NCBI GenBank assembly: GCA_030152225.1
Contig: JASLHL010000102.1
Coordinates: 1 to 13,616, forward strand
Source: Flavobacterium sp.
GTDB lineage: Bacteria > Bacteroidota > Bacteroidia > Flavobacteriales > Flavobacteriaceae
DNA: 13,616 nucleotides
Direction of reading: 5' to 3'
Shown: one piece after another, positions 1 to 7,844 of the stretch
Position numbering within the stretch: position 1 is the stretch's first letter
Layout: every line of letters begins with the position of its first letter
Translations under genes and position numbers: made by a program
The notes under the pieces: generated by a model
Told to the model about the DNA's origin: nothing
Seen by the model: the letters and a program-made list of their open reading frames with translations, nothing else
The model's database searches: none

Positions 1-418
1 ACATAACAATCTCATACCCTTGAGACAAGACAGTTGTTGCTTGTTTTGTTGTGATTTTTCCATAAGGTGGACGAAATAAAGTTACGGCCTCCACCCCGTG
101 TTTCTCAATTTCTTGCTGACATAATTGTATATTGGCGACATAGTCTTCAACTGTCGTTTTCCAGCCTTTGAGATGATGAAAGGTGTGATTTCCTATGCGA
201 TGATTTTCGTTTAAAATTCGTCGAAATACAGCCGGATGTTTTCGGATATTATCCCCAATACAAAAAAAAGTGGCTTTAATTTGATGTTGAGCTAAGACGT
301 CTAATACCCATTCCGTGACTCCTGGAATAGGTCCATCGTCAAAGGTGAGGTAAATTACCTTTTCAGCCTTGGACTTGTGCCAAGTATACTGAGGAAAGAG
401 AAAGGGGAGAATGCGCAT
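1..418 (-). CDS. Polysaccharide deacetylase (NodB domain), 3' part outside the window
   Basis: The minus-strand reading frame is open from the ATG at 418-416 to the left edge (139 codons visible). It shows the three first NodB motifs of carbohydrate esterase family 4: TFDDGP at residues 25-30 (catalytic Asp27, metal-binding Asp28), HTFHH at 78-82 (metal ligands His78 and His82), and RPPYG at 116-120. Family members remove N- or O-acetyl groups from cell-envelope or exported polysaccharides such as chitin oligomers, peptidoglycan or poly-GlcNAc. The substrate cannot be told here. No signal peptide or strong membrane segment is visible, only a short hydrophobic start (MRILPFLF). The start is well fixed: an in-frame TGA lies 6 nt upstream and no other Met occurs before the domain. 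The C-terminal motifs lie outside the window, so an intact gene is assumed and not shown. Confidence 0.93.
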   Translation of the reverse strand, partial: MRILPFLFPQYTWHKSKAEKVIYLTFDDGPIPGVTEWVLDVLAQHQIKATFFCIGDNIRKHPAVFRRILNENHRIGNHTFHHLKGWKTTVEDYVANIQLCQQEIEKHGVEAVTLFRPPYGKITTKQATTVLSQGYEIVM

Positions 419-422
419 GATT

Positions 423-430
423 CAAAGATA
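423..430 (-). promoter_or_regulatory. Candidate -7 box of the deacetylase gene
   Basis: On the minus strand this reads TATCTTTG, a full match to the Bacteroidota -7 consensus TAnnTTTG. It ends only 4 nt before the ATG at 418. If it is used, transcription would begin at or next to the start codon and the mRNA would be leaderless or nearly so. No TTG -33 element is seen at the usual distance, so this is tentative. Confidence 0.35.
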
Positions 431-705
431 AGAAAATTTGATGAGGGTTGGGTGTAGCGTCTACCTTCTAAGTCTCAAAGAAAATTTTGTTTTGTAAACG
501 GAGATTGCAATAAAAAAGTAAAAGTTCTTGCTAAATAAGGGATTTCAAGGTGAATGCATGAGCCTTCGTTCGTCATTGCTTCGAGTTCGCTCCAAGACTT
601 CTTCGACAAAAGGACGTGTTTTCCAAGTATTCTCCAAGCATTCTCCAAGGAGTGTCGGAGAAAACAACCACCTATTACCCATCAAGCATTGCGTATTACA
701 CCAAA
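431..705. other. Intergenic region without a supported gene; contains an 11-bp triple repeat
   Basis: No convincing coding sequence is present. Short open frames on the plus strand between 528 and 840 overlap each other in three frames, have no domain or plausible start context, and two run into the efflux terminator or the coding strand of the outer-membrane factor gene. The one structured element is a tandem of three 11-bp units at 619-651, TTTTCCAAGTA, TTCTCCAAGCA and TTCTCCAAGGA, followed by GGAGAA at 657-662, which can pair with the TTCTCC of the second or third unit. A role is unknown. I see no good plus-strand promoter for a small RNA. Confidence 0.5.
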
Positions 706-741
706 AAAAATAGCAGCAGGCAATTGCCTACTGCTATTTTT
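706..741. terminator. Intrinsic terminator of the efflux operon (bidirectional)
   Basis: Near-perfect 18-bp inverted repeat: AAAAATAGCAGCAGGCAA at 706-723 against TTGCCTACTGCTATTTTT at 724-741, with one G-T pair. The centre is CAATTG, leaving an AATT loop. On the minus strand the hairpin is followed by U residues, from the A run at 703-710. It begins 24 nt after the stop of the outer-membrane factor gene, so it most likely ends the efflux operon transcript. A- and T-runs on both sides would let it work in both directions. Confidence 0.85.
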
Positions 742-764
742 AACTATGGATGTGTTGGTGTGTT

Positions 765-2171
765 TTATTCTAATCCACCACCTAAGGAACGATACAATTG
801 TACTAAAGTCGTCAATTGTGTCAATTCGGTGTTGATGTAGCTTAACTCAGCAGCAAGCGCACTTTCTCTAGCTGTTAATACATCTAGATAAGTGGCCATC
901 CCTTGAACTAAAAGCTCTTCTGAATATTCCGTCGCTAATTGATACGCTTCGTATTCTTTTTTCTTTAGCTCTAATTTTTCCGAAGCACTTTGATAGGTAT
1001 ACAGTGCATCAGATACTTCTTTAGAAGCGGTTAAGATTGCTTTTTTATACCCTAAATAGGCTTGTTCTTTTTTCGTCTGTGCTACTTGGTGTTGGGTTCT
1101 GATTTGTCTACCATTTAACAACGGTTGTGTCAAACCACCGATGAAGTTAGCAAATACAGAACTCGTATTGAACAACTCGTCAAAATCAAGACTTTGAAGA
1201 CCACCATTGGCTGTTAAACGCAAAGAAGGGTAGAAGTTCGCTCGCGCTACATTCGTCATTTCAAAGGCATTTACTAAGCCGTATTCAGCTGCTCTAACAT
1301 CTGGACGGTTAGCTAAGAGTTGCATAGGAACACCTACAGTTAAATCGGCATGCACTCTTTGGTTGCTCAATGACTCTCTTTTGATCTCACCTGGATTTTG
1401 TCCCAGTAAAATACTAAAGGTATTTTCCGTTATTTTGATGTTGTTGTTTAAATCAACCAACAAGGCTTGTGCATTATACAATTGCGCTTGCGTTTGCTTT
1501 ACAGCGATTTCATCTACTTGTCCAGATTCTTTTAACGCGTTAATCGTCTCTAAACTGTTTTTTCTGTTTGCAATCGTAAGTTCTGTAATTTCCTTTTGTT
1601 TATCTAGTGCAACGAGTTGGAAATACGTTGTGGCAATAGTAGAAATTAGCTGTGTTTTTATGGCTTGTTGTGCGGATACAGTTTGCAAGTAACTCGCTAC
1701 GAAAGCTCTTTTGTTACTTCTCAATTTACCCCAAACATCTAGCTCCCAAGAAAACTGCCCTGTAACATCGTACAAGTCTGTTTTCACGCGTTTGTCTCCA
1801 TACATAATCCCTTGAGGACCATTTTTAGATTGAACGCTATGGGTGTAGTTTGCTCCAACACTTAACGTAGGAGCATAGCCCCATTTTCCTTGTTGCATGT
1901 AGGCTTGTGCAGCATTGATATTTTCAATGGCAATAAGCATGTCCAAGTTATTCTCTAAGCCCGTTTCAATATATTGAATCAAGGTTTGATCAGAGAATAA
2001 CTCCTTCCATGACATCGTTGCCATGGAAAGAGAGTCTGCAGTAGTACTACCTCTATATTGTTCTTCTTGAATTACATCAGGTCTATCATATTTCTTCGCA
2101 ACTATACAAGATTGCAAGGTAAGCCCTAATATAGCAACAGGAATCGCTCTGTATATATATTGTTTTTTCAT
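765..2171 (-). CDS. RND efflux outer-membrane factor lipoprotein (OprM/TolC family)
   Basis: Outer-membrane channel of a tripartite efflux pump. It would form a trimeric beta-barrel and periplasmic alpha-tunnel that docks to the adaptor encoded by the same operon. From the ATG at 2171 the protein has 468 residues, the usual size for the OprM/NodT family. It starts with a lipoprotein signal peptide, MKKQYIYRAIPVAILG followed by the lipobox LQSC, with Cys22 as the lipidated residue. The body has the family's duplicated structure of long Ala/Gln-rich helices (for example AIKTQLISTIATTYFQLVALD and KKAILTASKEVSDALYTYQSA) and the NRPDVRAAE motif typical of OMFs. An upstream in-frame ATG at 2240 would add 23 residues overlapping the pump gene and would bury the signal peptide, so I chose 2171. 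The ATG lies 1 nt after the pump gene's stop, indicating translational coupling. The substrate is unknown. Confidence 0.95.
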   Translation of the reverse strand: MKKQYIYRAIPVAILGLTLQSCIVAKKYDRPDVIQEEQYRGSTTADSLSMATMSWKELFSDQTLIQYIETGLENNLDMLIAIENINAAQAYMQQGKWGYAPTLSVGANYTHSVQSKNGPQGIMYGDKRVKTDLYDVTGQFSWELDVWGKLRSNKRAFVASYLQTVSAQQAIKTQLISTIATTYFQLVALDKQKEITELTIANRKNSLETINALKESGQVDEIAVKQTQAQLYNAQALLVDLNNNIKITENTFSILLGQNPGEIKRESLSNQRVHADLTVGVPMQLLANRPDVRAAEYGLVNAFEMTNVARANFYPSLRLTANGGLQSLDFDELFNTSSVFANFIGGLTQPLLNGRQIRTQHQVAQTKKEQAYLGYKKAILTASKEVSDALYTYQSASEKLELKKKEYEAYQLATEYSEELLVQGMATYLDVLTARESALAAELSYINTELTQLTTLVQLYRSLGGGLE

Positions 2172-2172
2172 G

Positions 2173-5100
2173 TTATTCAGACTTAATTTCTTCAAATTTA
2201 ATTGGTTTAATTTTCTCTTGAAGATATTGGAATATCGCATACAATACAGGGATTACAAATACCCCGATAATTGTACCAATCAATAATCCAAATGCAGCAC
2301 CTGTACCAATTGAACGGTTTCCGATATATCCAACTCCACCTGCGAATACCAATGGCATTAATCCTAAGATAAACGCAAATGAGGTCATTAGAATTGGTCG
2401 TAAACGCGCTTTCGCACCGTTGATTGCTGATGCTACAATCGATTCGCCATGTCTTCTACGTTGAACAGCGAACTCCACAATCAAAATGGCGTTCTTCGCG
2501 AGTAGTCCAACAAGCATGACCAGGGCAATCTGGAAGTAAATGTTGTTCTCTAATCCCGCAATTTTTTGTGCAAGGAAAGCCCCCATAATACCCGTTGGTA
2601 AAGATAAAATTACCGCAAATGGCAACATATAACTTTCGTATTGCGCAGATAGTAAGAAGTAAACGAATACTACACACAAGAAGAAAATAAGTACCGTTTG
2701 GTTTCCTGCACTAATCTCCTCACGCGATAATCCCGTAAAGTCAATTCCATAACCAGATGACAAGTTTTGTTGTGCCACCTCTTGTACTGCTTTAATCGCA
2801 TCTCCCGAACTAAATCCTGGTTTTGGAGCACCTGTAATATTCGAAGAGGTAAATAAGTTGTAACGGTTAATCGACTGTGGTCCGTATACTTTAGTCAAGT
2901 TAACAAACTGGGTAATTGGAGCCATTTCACCTGAACCTGTGCGTACGTAAATTTCATTTAAGCTATTTACATCTGAACGATATTCTGGTAAGGATTGAAC
3001 CATTACACGGAATTGTTTACCAAAACGAGTAAAGTCAGCAGCGTAAATTCCTCCAATATACCCTTGTAAAGCAGAGAAGATATCACTTACTAATACGCCT
3101 GATTCTTTAGCTCTAGCCACATTTAAATCTAACTCATATTGTGCATAGTTCGTATTAAATGAAGATTGAGCATACATGATTTCAGGACGTTGCATCAAAG
3201 CACCTAAGTACTCTTTTGATTTTTGATCAAAATCAGTCAATGAACCTCCAGTTTTATCTAATAGTTTTAACTCAAACCCAGATGACATACCAAAACCTGG
3301 AATACTAGGGGGTTGGAAGAAGATCATTCTTGCATCTTGGAATTGTGTTGCAGCTAAACCAAATAATTTTCCAATTACTACGTCAGTTGCTAATTCTGGT
3401 GCTTTTCTTTCTTTGAAATCTTTCAACTTAATCATCGCCATCCCGTAGTTAGACCCCTGACCGTTAATGAAAGAGAATCCCGATACGACGGTTACCCCGT
3501 CAACTCCTGGAATTTGTTGTACAATTTTAGAGAATTCTCTCTGAATTGCTACCACACGGTCTTGAGAAGCACCTGCTGGTAGCTCAATGTTCCCCATGAT
3601 AAACCCACGGTCTTCGTTTGGTACGAATCCTGTTGGCATTGTTTTCGCTGAATAGTAAGTAATACCTAAACACGCAAGCAAGATTAAGAAGGTCGTCCAT
3701 TTGTGTTTTAGTAAGAACTTAAATGAATTACCGTATTTTTCTGTAATGCTATTAAATGCAATGTTGAATGCTCTAAAGAAACGTTGAAGTAGATTTTTTC
3801 GCTTACCATTATCTACTACATCGTGGTGTTTCAAGAATACCGCACATAAAGCGGGACTCAAGGTAAGGGCGTTTACAGCCGAAATTAAAATCGCAATAAT
3901 AAGCGTAATACCGAACTGTTTATAGAATACTCCGGTAGGACCACTAATAAACGTTACAGGAATAAATACTGCCGCCATTACTAGGGTAATGGAGATAATC
4001 GCACCTGAAATTTCGTCCATCGTACTCTTACTCGCTTCTAGTGCATCTTCACCTGTGGCCTCCATCTTGGCGTGGACGGCTTCCACGACGACAATGGCAT
4101 CATCCACCACAATACCAATGGCGAGTACGAGGGCAAATAGGGTTAGTAAGTTCAACGAGAAGCCAAAAGCATTCAAGAAGAAGAACGTACCGATAATCGA
4201 AACAGGAACCGCAATCAATGGAATTAACGTCGATCTAAAATCTTGTAAGAAGATATACACCACGAAGAATACCAAGATAAATGCCTCAATTAACGTGGTT
4301 ACTACTTTGCTAATTGATGCATCCAAGAATTCGTTAGTATCCATCAATACTTTGTAGTGTAATCCTTCAGGGAAGTTTTTAGACAAAGATTCTAATTCAC
4401 TGTGTAAGTGCTTATTGATCTCTTGTGCGTTAGAGCCTGGTGTTTGGTAGATCGCCATGGCAACTGCTGGGTGTCCATCTAGTTCCGAGTTACCTACATA
4501 AGACATCGCTCCTAGTTCAATTTTCGCTACATCTTTTAATAAAAGTACTTGTCCGTTAGCTAACGACTTGATTACAATATTCTCATACTGTTCTTGTGTT
4601 TTATACTTACCACTGTACTTAATTACATATTGGAAGGCTTCTGCATTGTTTTCACCTAATTGACCAGCTGCGGCCTCCAAACTTTGCTCGTTTAATACGC
4701 GAACAACATCCGAAGGTACTAAGCCATAGGCTTTCATTTTTGAAGGTTCAATCCAAATACGCATCGAGTAGTTACGCGAACCGAATGCCTGAGCATCCCC
4801 CACACCACTTACACGTTTTAACTCAGGAATAACGTTAATATTCATGTAGTTTTGGATGTAAATCGCATCGTAGTTTGGATTGTCAGAGTAGAACGACAAG
4901 AACATCAACGCACTGGTTTGTTGCTTTTGTGTTGTAACCCCAGAACGCGTTACCTCTGCTGGTAAAAGCGGAGTAGCACGTGCCACACGGTTCTGTACGT
5001 TTACTGCTGCAATATCCGGGTCAACCCCTTGTTTAAAGATTACTTGGATACTCGCACTACCATCATTACTGGCAGTAGAAGTAATGTAATCCATGTTTTC

Positions 5101-5316
5101 CACCCCGTTTACTTGCTCTTCAATCGGGATGATCACACTTTGCATAACAGTCTCCGCATTCGCACCAGGATAACTGGCGTTGATCTGCACTGTTGCAGGC
5201 GCAATATCAGGATATTGCGTTACCGGAAGTGCGGTTAAACCCAGCACCCCCAAGATTACTATTAGAATAGAAATAACTGTCGATAGAACAGGTCTTTCAA
5301 TAAATGTCTTTAACAT
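2173..5316 (-). CDS. RND multidrug efflux pump, HAE1 family inner-membrane transporter (AcrB/MexB-like)
   Basis: Proton-driven inner-membrane transporter of an AcrAB-TolC-like tripartite system, exporting drugs or other amphiphilic compounds. At 1047 residues it is full length, with 12 expected membrane segments and two large periplasmic loops. Proton-relay residues match AcrB closely: Asp405-Asp406 in GIVVDDAIVVVE, Lys941 in LVGLLAKNAILIVEF, Arg971 and Thr978 in the RLRPILMTS segment. The N-terminus (FIERPVLSTVISILIVILGVL) is typical of the HAE1 class, and no feature of heavy-metal (HME) pumps is seen. The start ATG lies 3 nt after the adaptor gene's stop and the gene ends 1 nt before the outer-membrane factor start, so all three pump parts should be made from one mRNA. 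Local substrate residues were not analysed. The family is certain; the substrate is not. Confidence 0.97.
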   Translation of the reverse strand: MLKTFIERPVLSTVISILIVILGVLGLTALPVTQYPDIAPATVQINASYPGANAETVMQSVIIPIEEQVNGVENMDYITSTASNDGSASIQVIFKQGVDPDIAAVNVQNRVARATPLLPAEVTRSGVTTQKQQTSALMFLSFYSDNPNYDAIYIQNYMNINVIPELKRVSGVGDAQAFGSRNYSMRIWIEPSKMKAYGLVPSDVVRVLNEQSLEAAAGQLGENNAEAFQYVIKYSGKYKTQEQYENIVIKSLANGQVLLLKDVAKIELGAMSYVGNSELDGHPAVAMAIYQTPGSNAQEINKHLHSELESLSKNFPEGLHYKVLMDTNEFLDASISKVVTTLIEAFILVFFVVYIFLQDFRSTLIPLIAVPVSIIGTFFFLNAFGFSLNLLTLFALVLAIGIVVDDAIVVVEAVHAKMEATGEDALEASKSTMDEISGAIISITLVMAAVFIPVTFISGPTGVFYKQFGITLIIAILISAVNALTLSPALCAVFLKHHDVVDNGKRKNLLQRFFRAFNIAFNSITEKYGNSFKFLLKHKWTTFLILLACLGITYYSAKTMPTGFVPNEDRGFIMGNIELPAGASQDRVVAIQREFSKIVQQIPGVDGVTVVSGFSFINGQGSNYGMAMIKLKDFKERKAPELATDVVIGKLFGLAATQFQDARMIFFQPPSIPGFGMSSGFELKLLDKTGGSLTDFDQKSKEYLGALMQRPEIMYAQSSFNTNYAQYELDLNVARAKESGVLVSDIFSALQGYIGGIYAADFTRFGKQFRVMVQSLPEYRSDVNSLNEIYVRTGSGEMAPITQFVNLTKVYGPQSINRYNLFTSSNITGAPKPGFSSGDAIKAVQEVAQQNLSSGYGIDFTGLSREEISAGNQTVLIFFLCVVFVYFLLSAQYESYMLPFAVILSLPTGIMGAFLAQKIAGLENNIYFQIALVMLVGLLAKNAILIVEFAVQRRRHGESIVASAINGAKARLRPILMTSFAFILGLMPLVFAGGVGYIGNRSIGTGAAFGLLIGTIIGVFVIPVLYAIFQYLQEKIKPIKFEEIKSE

Positions 5317-5319
5317 AGT

Positions 5320-6474
5320 TTAGAATGTTGATTTGTAGTCGTTGATCTTCTCAATTGTCGTTGGTGTTGGTGTAATCGCTGATCCATTACGCAACGTACC
5401 CAATCCTGTACCTACAATTGTTTGGCCTTTTGTAAGACCTGATTTTACAACGGCTAGTTTGTTTACACGCTCAATTACTTCAATTTGAGTAGCTTTTACC
5501 GTATCGTTTTCTACTTTGTACACATAGACTTGACCTTGTTGTTCGAAAGTAGATGATTCTGGTACAACCATCACATCGTTGTACGTTTGAGGAATTAATA
5601 GCGTTCCACTGTTACCTGTGCTCAAAATACGCTCTTTATTCGGGAATGCAGCACGTACTTGTACTGTACCTGTAGCGGTGTTGATTTGTCCACTAATGGT
5701 TTCGATTTTACCTTTGTATTGATAAGTAGATCCATTGGCTAACTGTAATTCAACTTCTGGTAAATGGGTTAATTTTTCCTTTAATGTGTTTCCTTCAATT
5801 TTTTCAACGAAGTTAAAGTACTCTTTTTCGTTCATTGAGAAATAAGCAAAGATCTCGCTGTCGTCAGAAACGGTTGTCAATGGAGTTGGGTCACTAGGCG
5901 AAATTAACGCTCCTTCACGGAAAGCAATAGCCCCTACAATACCGTCAATTGGACTTCTAACAATAGAGAAATCAATATTGGCGGCTACACTGTTGTAGTT
6001 TGCTTTAGCCGAAGCTAATTGACTTTGTGCACTAGCTAAATTCGCTTTCGCTGTTTCCAATTGAATCGTACTGATAATTCCTTTTTGAACAAGCGGAACT
6101 AATTTATCAACATTTACTTGCGCTACATTTACTTGTGCTTCAGCTGTTTTAATCGCTGCTTTACTAGCATCTGCATTTTGTGTTAAAACGTTGGTTTCTA
6201 AACGAAATAAAGGTTGTCCTTTTTTTACAAGTGATCCCTCATCCACATAAACTTCCTGAATGTATCCCGTTATTTTCGCGCGAACGCTACTAGTAACTTT
6301 ACCTTGTAGGGAAGTTGGGTAAGAAGTATGACCAACAACGTCTTGTGTTGGAACTTGAATAACTTGGTATGGCATTGGACCTTGCCCTCCTTGTGCTTGC
6401 TCTTTCTTTCCGCATGAAATTACGGCAAGTGATGAAAGAGAACCAAGAACGATAGTATGCAAATAACGTTTCAT
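5320..6474 (-). CDS. RND efflux periplasmic adaptor lipoprotein (AcrA/MexA family)
   Basis: Membrane-fusion protein linking the pump to the outer-membrane factor. It has 384 residues, beginning with a lipoprotein signal peptide and lipobox VISC (Cys21), then a Gly/Gln-rich linker. The first lipoyl half-motif (GKVTSSVRAKITGYIQEVYVDEG...KKGQPLF) spans about residues 58-90. An Ala/Gln/Lys-rich alpha-hairpin of alternating coiled-coil segments spans about 95-165. The second lipoyl half (IVRSPIDGIVGAIAFREGALI) spans about 171-191, followed by the beta-barrel and membrane-proximal domains. This is the standard domain order for AcrA-like adaptors. The ATG lies 5 nt after the regulator's stop codon and the gene ends 3 nt before the pump start. 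The repression suggested upstream would therefore apply to the whole operon. Confidence 0.96.
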   Translation of the reverse strand: MKRYLHTIVLGSLSSLAVISCGKKEQAQGGQGPMPYQVIQVPTQDVVGHTSYPTSLQGKVTSSVRAKITGYIQEVYVDEGSLVKKGQPLFRLETNVLTQNADASKAAIKTAEAQVNVAQVNVDKLVPLVQKGIISTIQLETAKANLASAQSQLASAKANYNSVAANIDFSIVRSPIDGIVGAIAFREGALISPSDPTPLTTVSDDSEIFAYFSMNEKEYFNFVEKIEGNTLKEKLTHLPEVELQLANGSTYQYKGKIETISGQINTATGTVQVRAAFPNKERILSTGNSGTLLIPQTYNDVMVVPESSTFEQQGQVYVYKVENDTVKATQIEVIERVNKLAVVKSGLTKGQTIVGTGLGTLRNGSAITPTPTTIEKINDYKSTF

Positions 6475-6479
6475 ATAAA

Positions 6480-6956
6480 TTACTGGTTTGTACTTTTTAA
6501 TTTTTCTATGGTTTTTGTTAGCTGAATTTTACTGCTTTCTAAATGATCAATATAGAGTTTCATTTTCGCTTGGCAGTTGTTCGTGTTGACTAATCCTTCT
6601 TCGACATATCCTTTGAGCTTTAGTGTTAATGCCGACTCGCGGTCAAGCATGTTTTTAATTAGCTCTAGTCGCGTGGTGATAAAATTAGCGTTTAGGCGAA
6701 AAAAGCGCTTCCGCTCATCAATTTTATTGAAGTGCTCAATTTGGTTGTTGCTAATAAGTAAGTTCAAGCTAGTTGATACGGAACTCTTACTCGCATTTAA
6801 CCGTTCTACAAGTTCATCGAAAGTTACTCCATCTCGATTATTGTTGAACATAATGTAGGTGTATATCTGCGCCGTTAAGGGCGAGAAATGATATACCACT
6901 TCATGATGTGCACAGAAATCTTGGAATAAATCGACTAATCGTTGGTCGTATTGCAT
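6480..6956 (-). CDS. GbsR/MarR-type winged-helix regulator, first gene of the efflux operon
   Basis: Small DNA-binding protein of 158 residues from the ATG at 6956. A helix-rich N-terminus is followed by a winged helix-turn-helix: FDELVERLNASKSSVSTSLNLLISNN at about residues 46-71, with the recognition helix around SKSSVSTSLNLL, then the wing QIEHFNKIDERKRFFRL at about 72-88. The C-terminal helices (about 95-158) are likely used for dimerisation. The pattern fits the MarR superfamily, closest by eye to the GbsR-like group that often precedes RND efflux genes in Flavobacteriia. It is probably a local repressor of the operon. An in-frame GTG at 6989 would add 11 residues but overlaps the -7 box at 6989-6996, so the downstream ATG is preferred. 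The ligand is unknown. Confidence 0.88.
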   Translation of the reverse strand: MQYDQRLVDLFQDFCAHHEVVYHFSPLTAQIYTYIMFNNNRDGVTFDELVERLNASKSSVSTSLNLLISNNQIEHFNKIDERKRFFRLNANFITTRLELIKNMLDRESALTLKLKGYVEEGLVNTNNCQAKMKLYIDHLESSKIQLTKTIEKLKSTNQ

Positions 6957-6988
6957 TTTGAGAATGAATCTAAAATAATTAAGTAGCA

Positions 6989-7023
6989 CAAAGATAGGGT
7001 TAGTTTTGTAATTACCGAACCAA
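6989..7023 (-). promoter_or_regulatory. Promoter and candidate autoregulatory operator of the efflux operon
   Basis: On the minus strand, TATCTTTG at 6996-6989 matches the TAnnTTTG -7 box, and a TTG at 7023-7021 could serve as the -33 element, although the 24-nt spacing is slightly long. Exactly between and over these lies a 24-bp imperfect palindrome (7000-7023, centre 7011/7012). The half-sites are TTAGTTTTGTAA and, as reverse complement of the right half, TTGGTTCGGTAA, with 9 of 12 positions symmetric. A dimeric MarR-type protein bound here would block RNA polymerase. Binding by the regulator at 6480-6956 is inferred from position only. Confidence 0.55.
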
Positions 7024-7471
7024 CCATACTTAAAGTTCTCTTAAATTATTTAGACGACGTCTATATAATGTAGAAATTCAATGTTAAAAGGGGTTAGAGG
7101 TGGATTGTATGTCTTTTATTTCGGTTGTTTTGGCTATAAAATCGCAAAAAACATTTTGTTTCTTTGCCTATATTCGAGTATTAGGTCAGATAGTTTTGCG
7201 TATTTAGCAAGCTAATGGAAGTAAAAAAGAAGTAGGTTATATGTTGAAAATGTGATTTAAACACCGTTCGTCATAAAATTAGTGGTGTTTAAGACGTGAA
7301 GCGTATTTGTATAAGCAAAAAACCTTTTTTGACTAGGTAAAAGGATGGGGAATTGGATGAAATAGATACAAAAAAAGATTTTTTTTAAGCAATTGGGTTA
7401 GGATATCTTATTGATATTCTGCAAGAAGAAAAAAAAATAAAAAGATTGCTAAAAAAATATCTTTTTATTTC
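7024..7471. other. Gene-poor intergenic region with two palindromes and a doubtful 44-codon ORF
   Basis: No gene can be supported here. Three items were seen. A perfect 13-bp palindrome, TAGACG-A-CGTCTA, lies at 7051-7063. A plus-strand open frame of 44 codons lies at 7081-7215, starting MLKGVRGGLYVFYF; it is hydrophobic, has no recognisable domain and its only promoter-like upstream sequence is not of the Bacteroidota type, so it is probably chance. An inverted repeat with 9-bp arms, TTAAACACC (7257-7265) and GGTGTTTAA (7284-7292), has an 18-nt loop and no T-run after it, so it does not look like a terminator. Confidence 0.5.
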
Positions 7472-7503
7472 TTGCATAAAATTTGAAAAATGCCTTATAT
7501 TTG
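7472..7503 (+). promoter_or_regulatory. Promoter of the tRNA-Gly cluster
   Basis: A TTG at 7472-7474 is followed after 21 nt by TATATTTG at 7496-7503, a full match to the Bacteroidota -33/-7 arrangement (TTG, about 17-23 nt, TAnnTTTG). The expected transcription start is about 7508-7510, a few bases before the first tRNA at 7515. This is the best-formed promoter in the window, as expected for stable RNA genes. Confidence 0.8.
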
Positions 7504-7514
7504 CATCCACAAAT

Positions 7515-7590
<76 letters not shown>

Positions 7591-7624
7591 AAAACTGGAT
7601 GAAAGTTTCAAAAGATCATCACCT

Positions 7625-7700
<76 letters not shown>

Positions 7701-7734
7701 AAAACTAGATGAAAGTTTTAAAAGATCATCACCT

Positions 7735-7807
<73 letters not shown>

Positions 7808-7808
7808 C

Positions 7809-7844
7809 AAATAAAAAAGCCTGCATTAGCAGGCTTTTTTATTT
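7809..7844. terminator. Bidirectional terminator shared by the tRNA cluster and pepE
   Basis: A perfect 16-bp stem, with left arm at 7809-7824 (ending GCCTGC), ATTA loop at 7825-7828, and right arm at 7829-7844. A-rich and T-rich tails on each side serve both directions. The stop codon of the convergent pepE gene (7841-7839) lies inside the stem, so the end of that coding region and the terminator overlap. Confidence 0.9.

Noticed and set aside
528..840. Three overlapping plus-strand ORFs of 61-93 codons
   Set aside because: All three frames are open over the same bases, none has a domain or a promoter, and two cross the efflux terminator and run into the coding sequence of the outer-membrane factor.
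2172..2240. Longer start (ATG at 2240) for the outer-membrane factor
   Set aside because: It would place 23 charged residues before a perfect lipoprotein signal peptide and overlap the pump gene. The ATG at 2171 gives the expected start.
6957..6989. Upstream GTG start for the GbsR/MarR-type regulator
   Set aside because: The GTG overlaps the TATCTTTG -7 box and would lie upstream of the expected transcription start.
7081..7215. 44-codon plus-strand ORF (MLKGVRGGLYVFYF...)
   Set aside because: No recognisable domain, no Bacteroidota-type promoter, no terminator directly after it. Listed only as part of the intergenic description.
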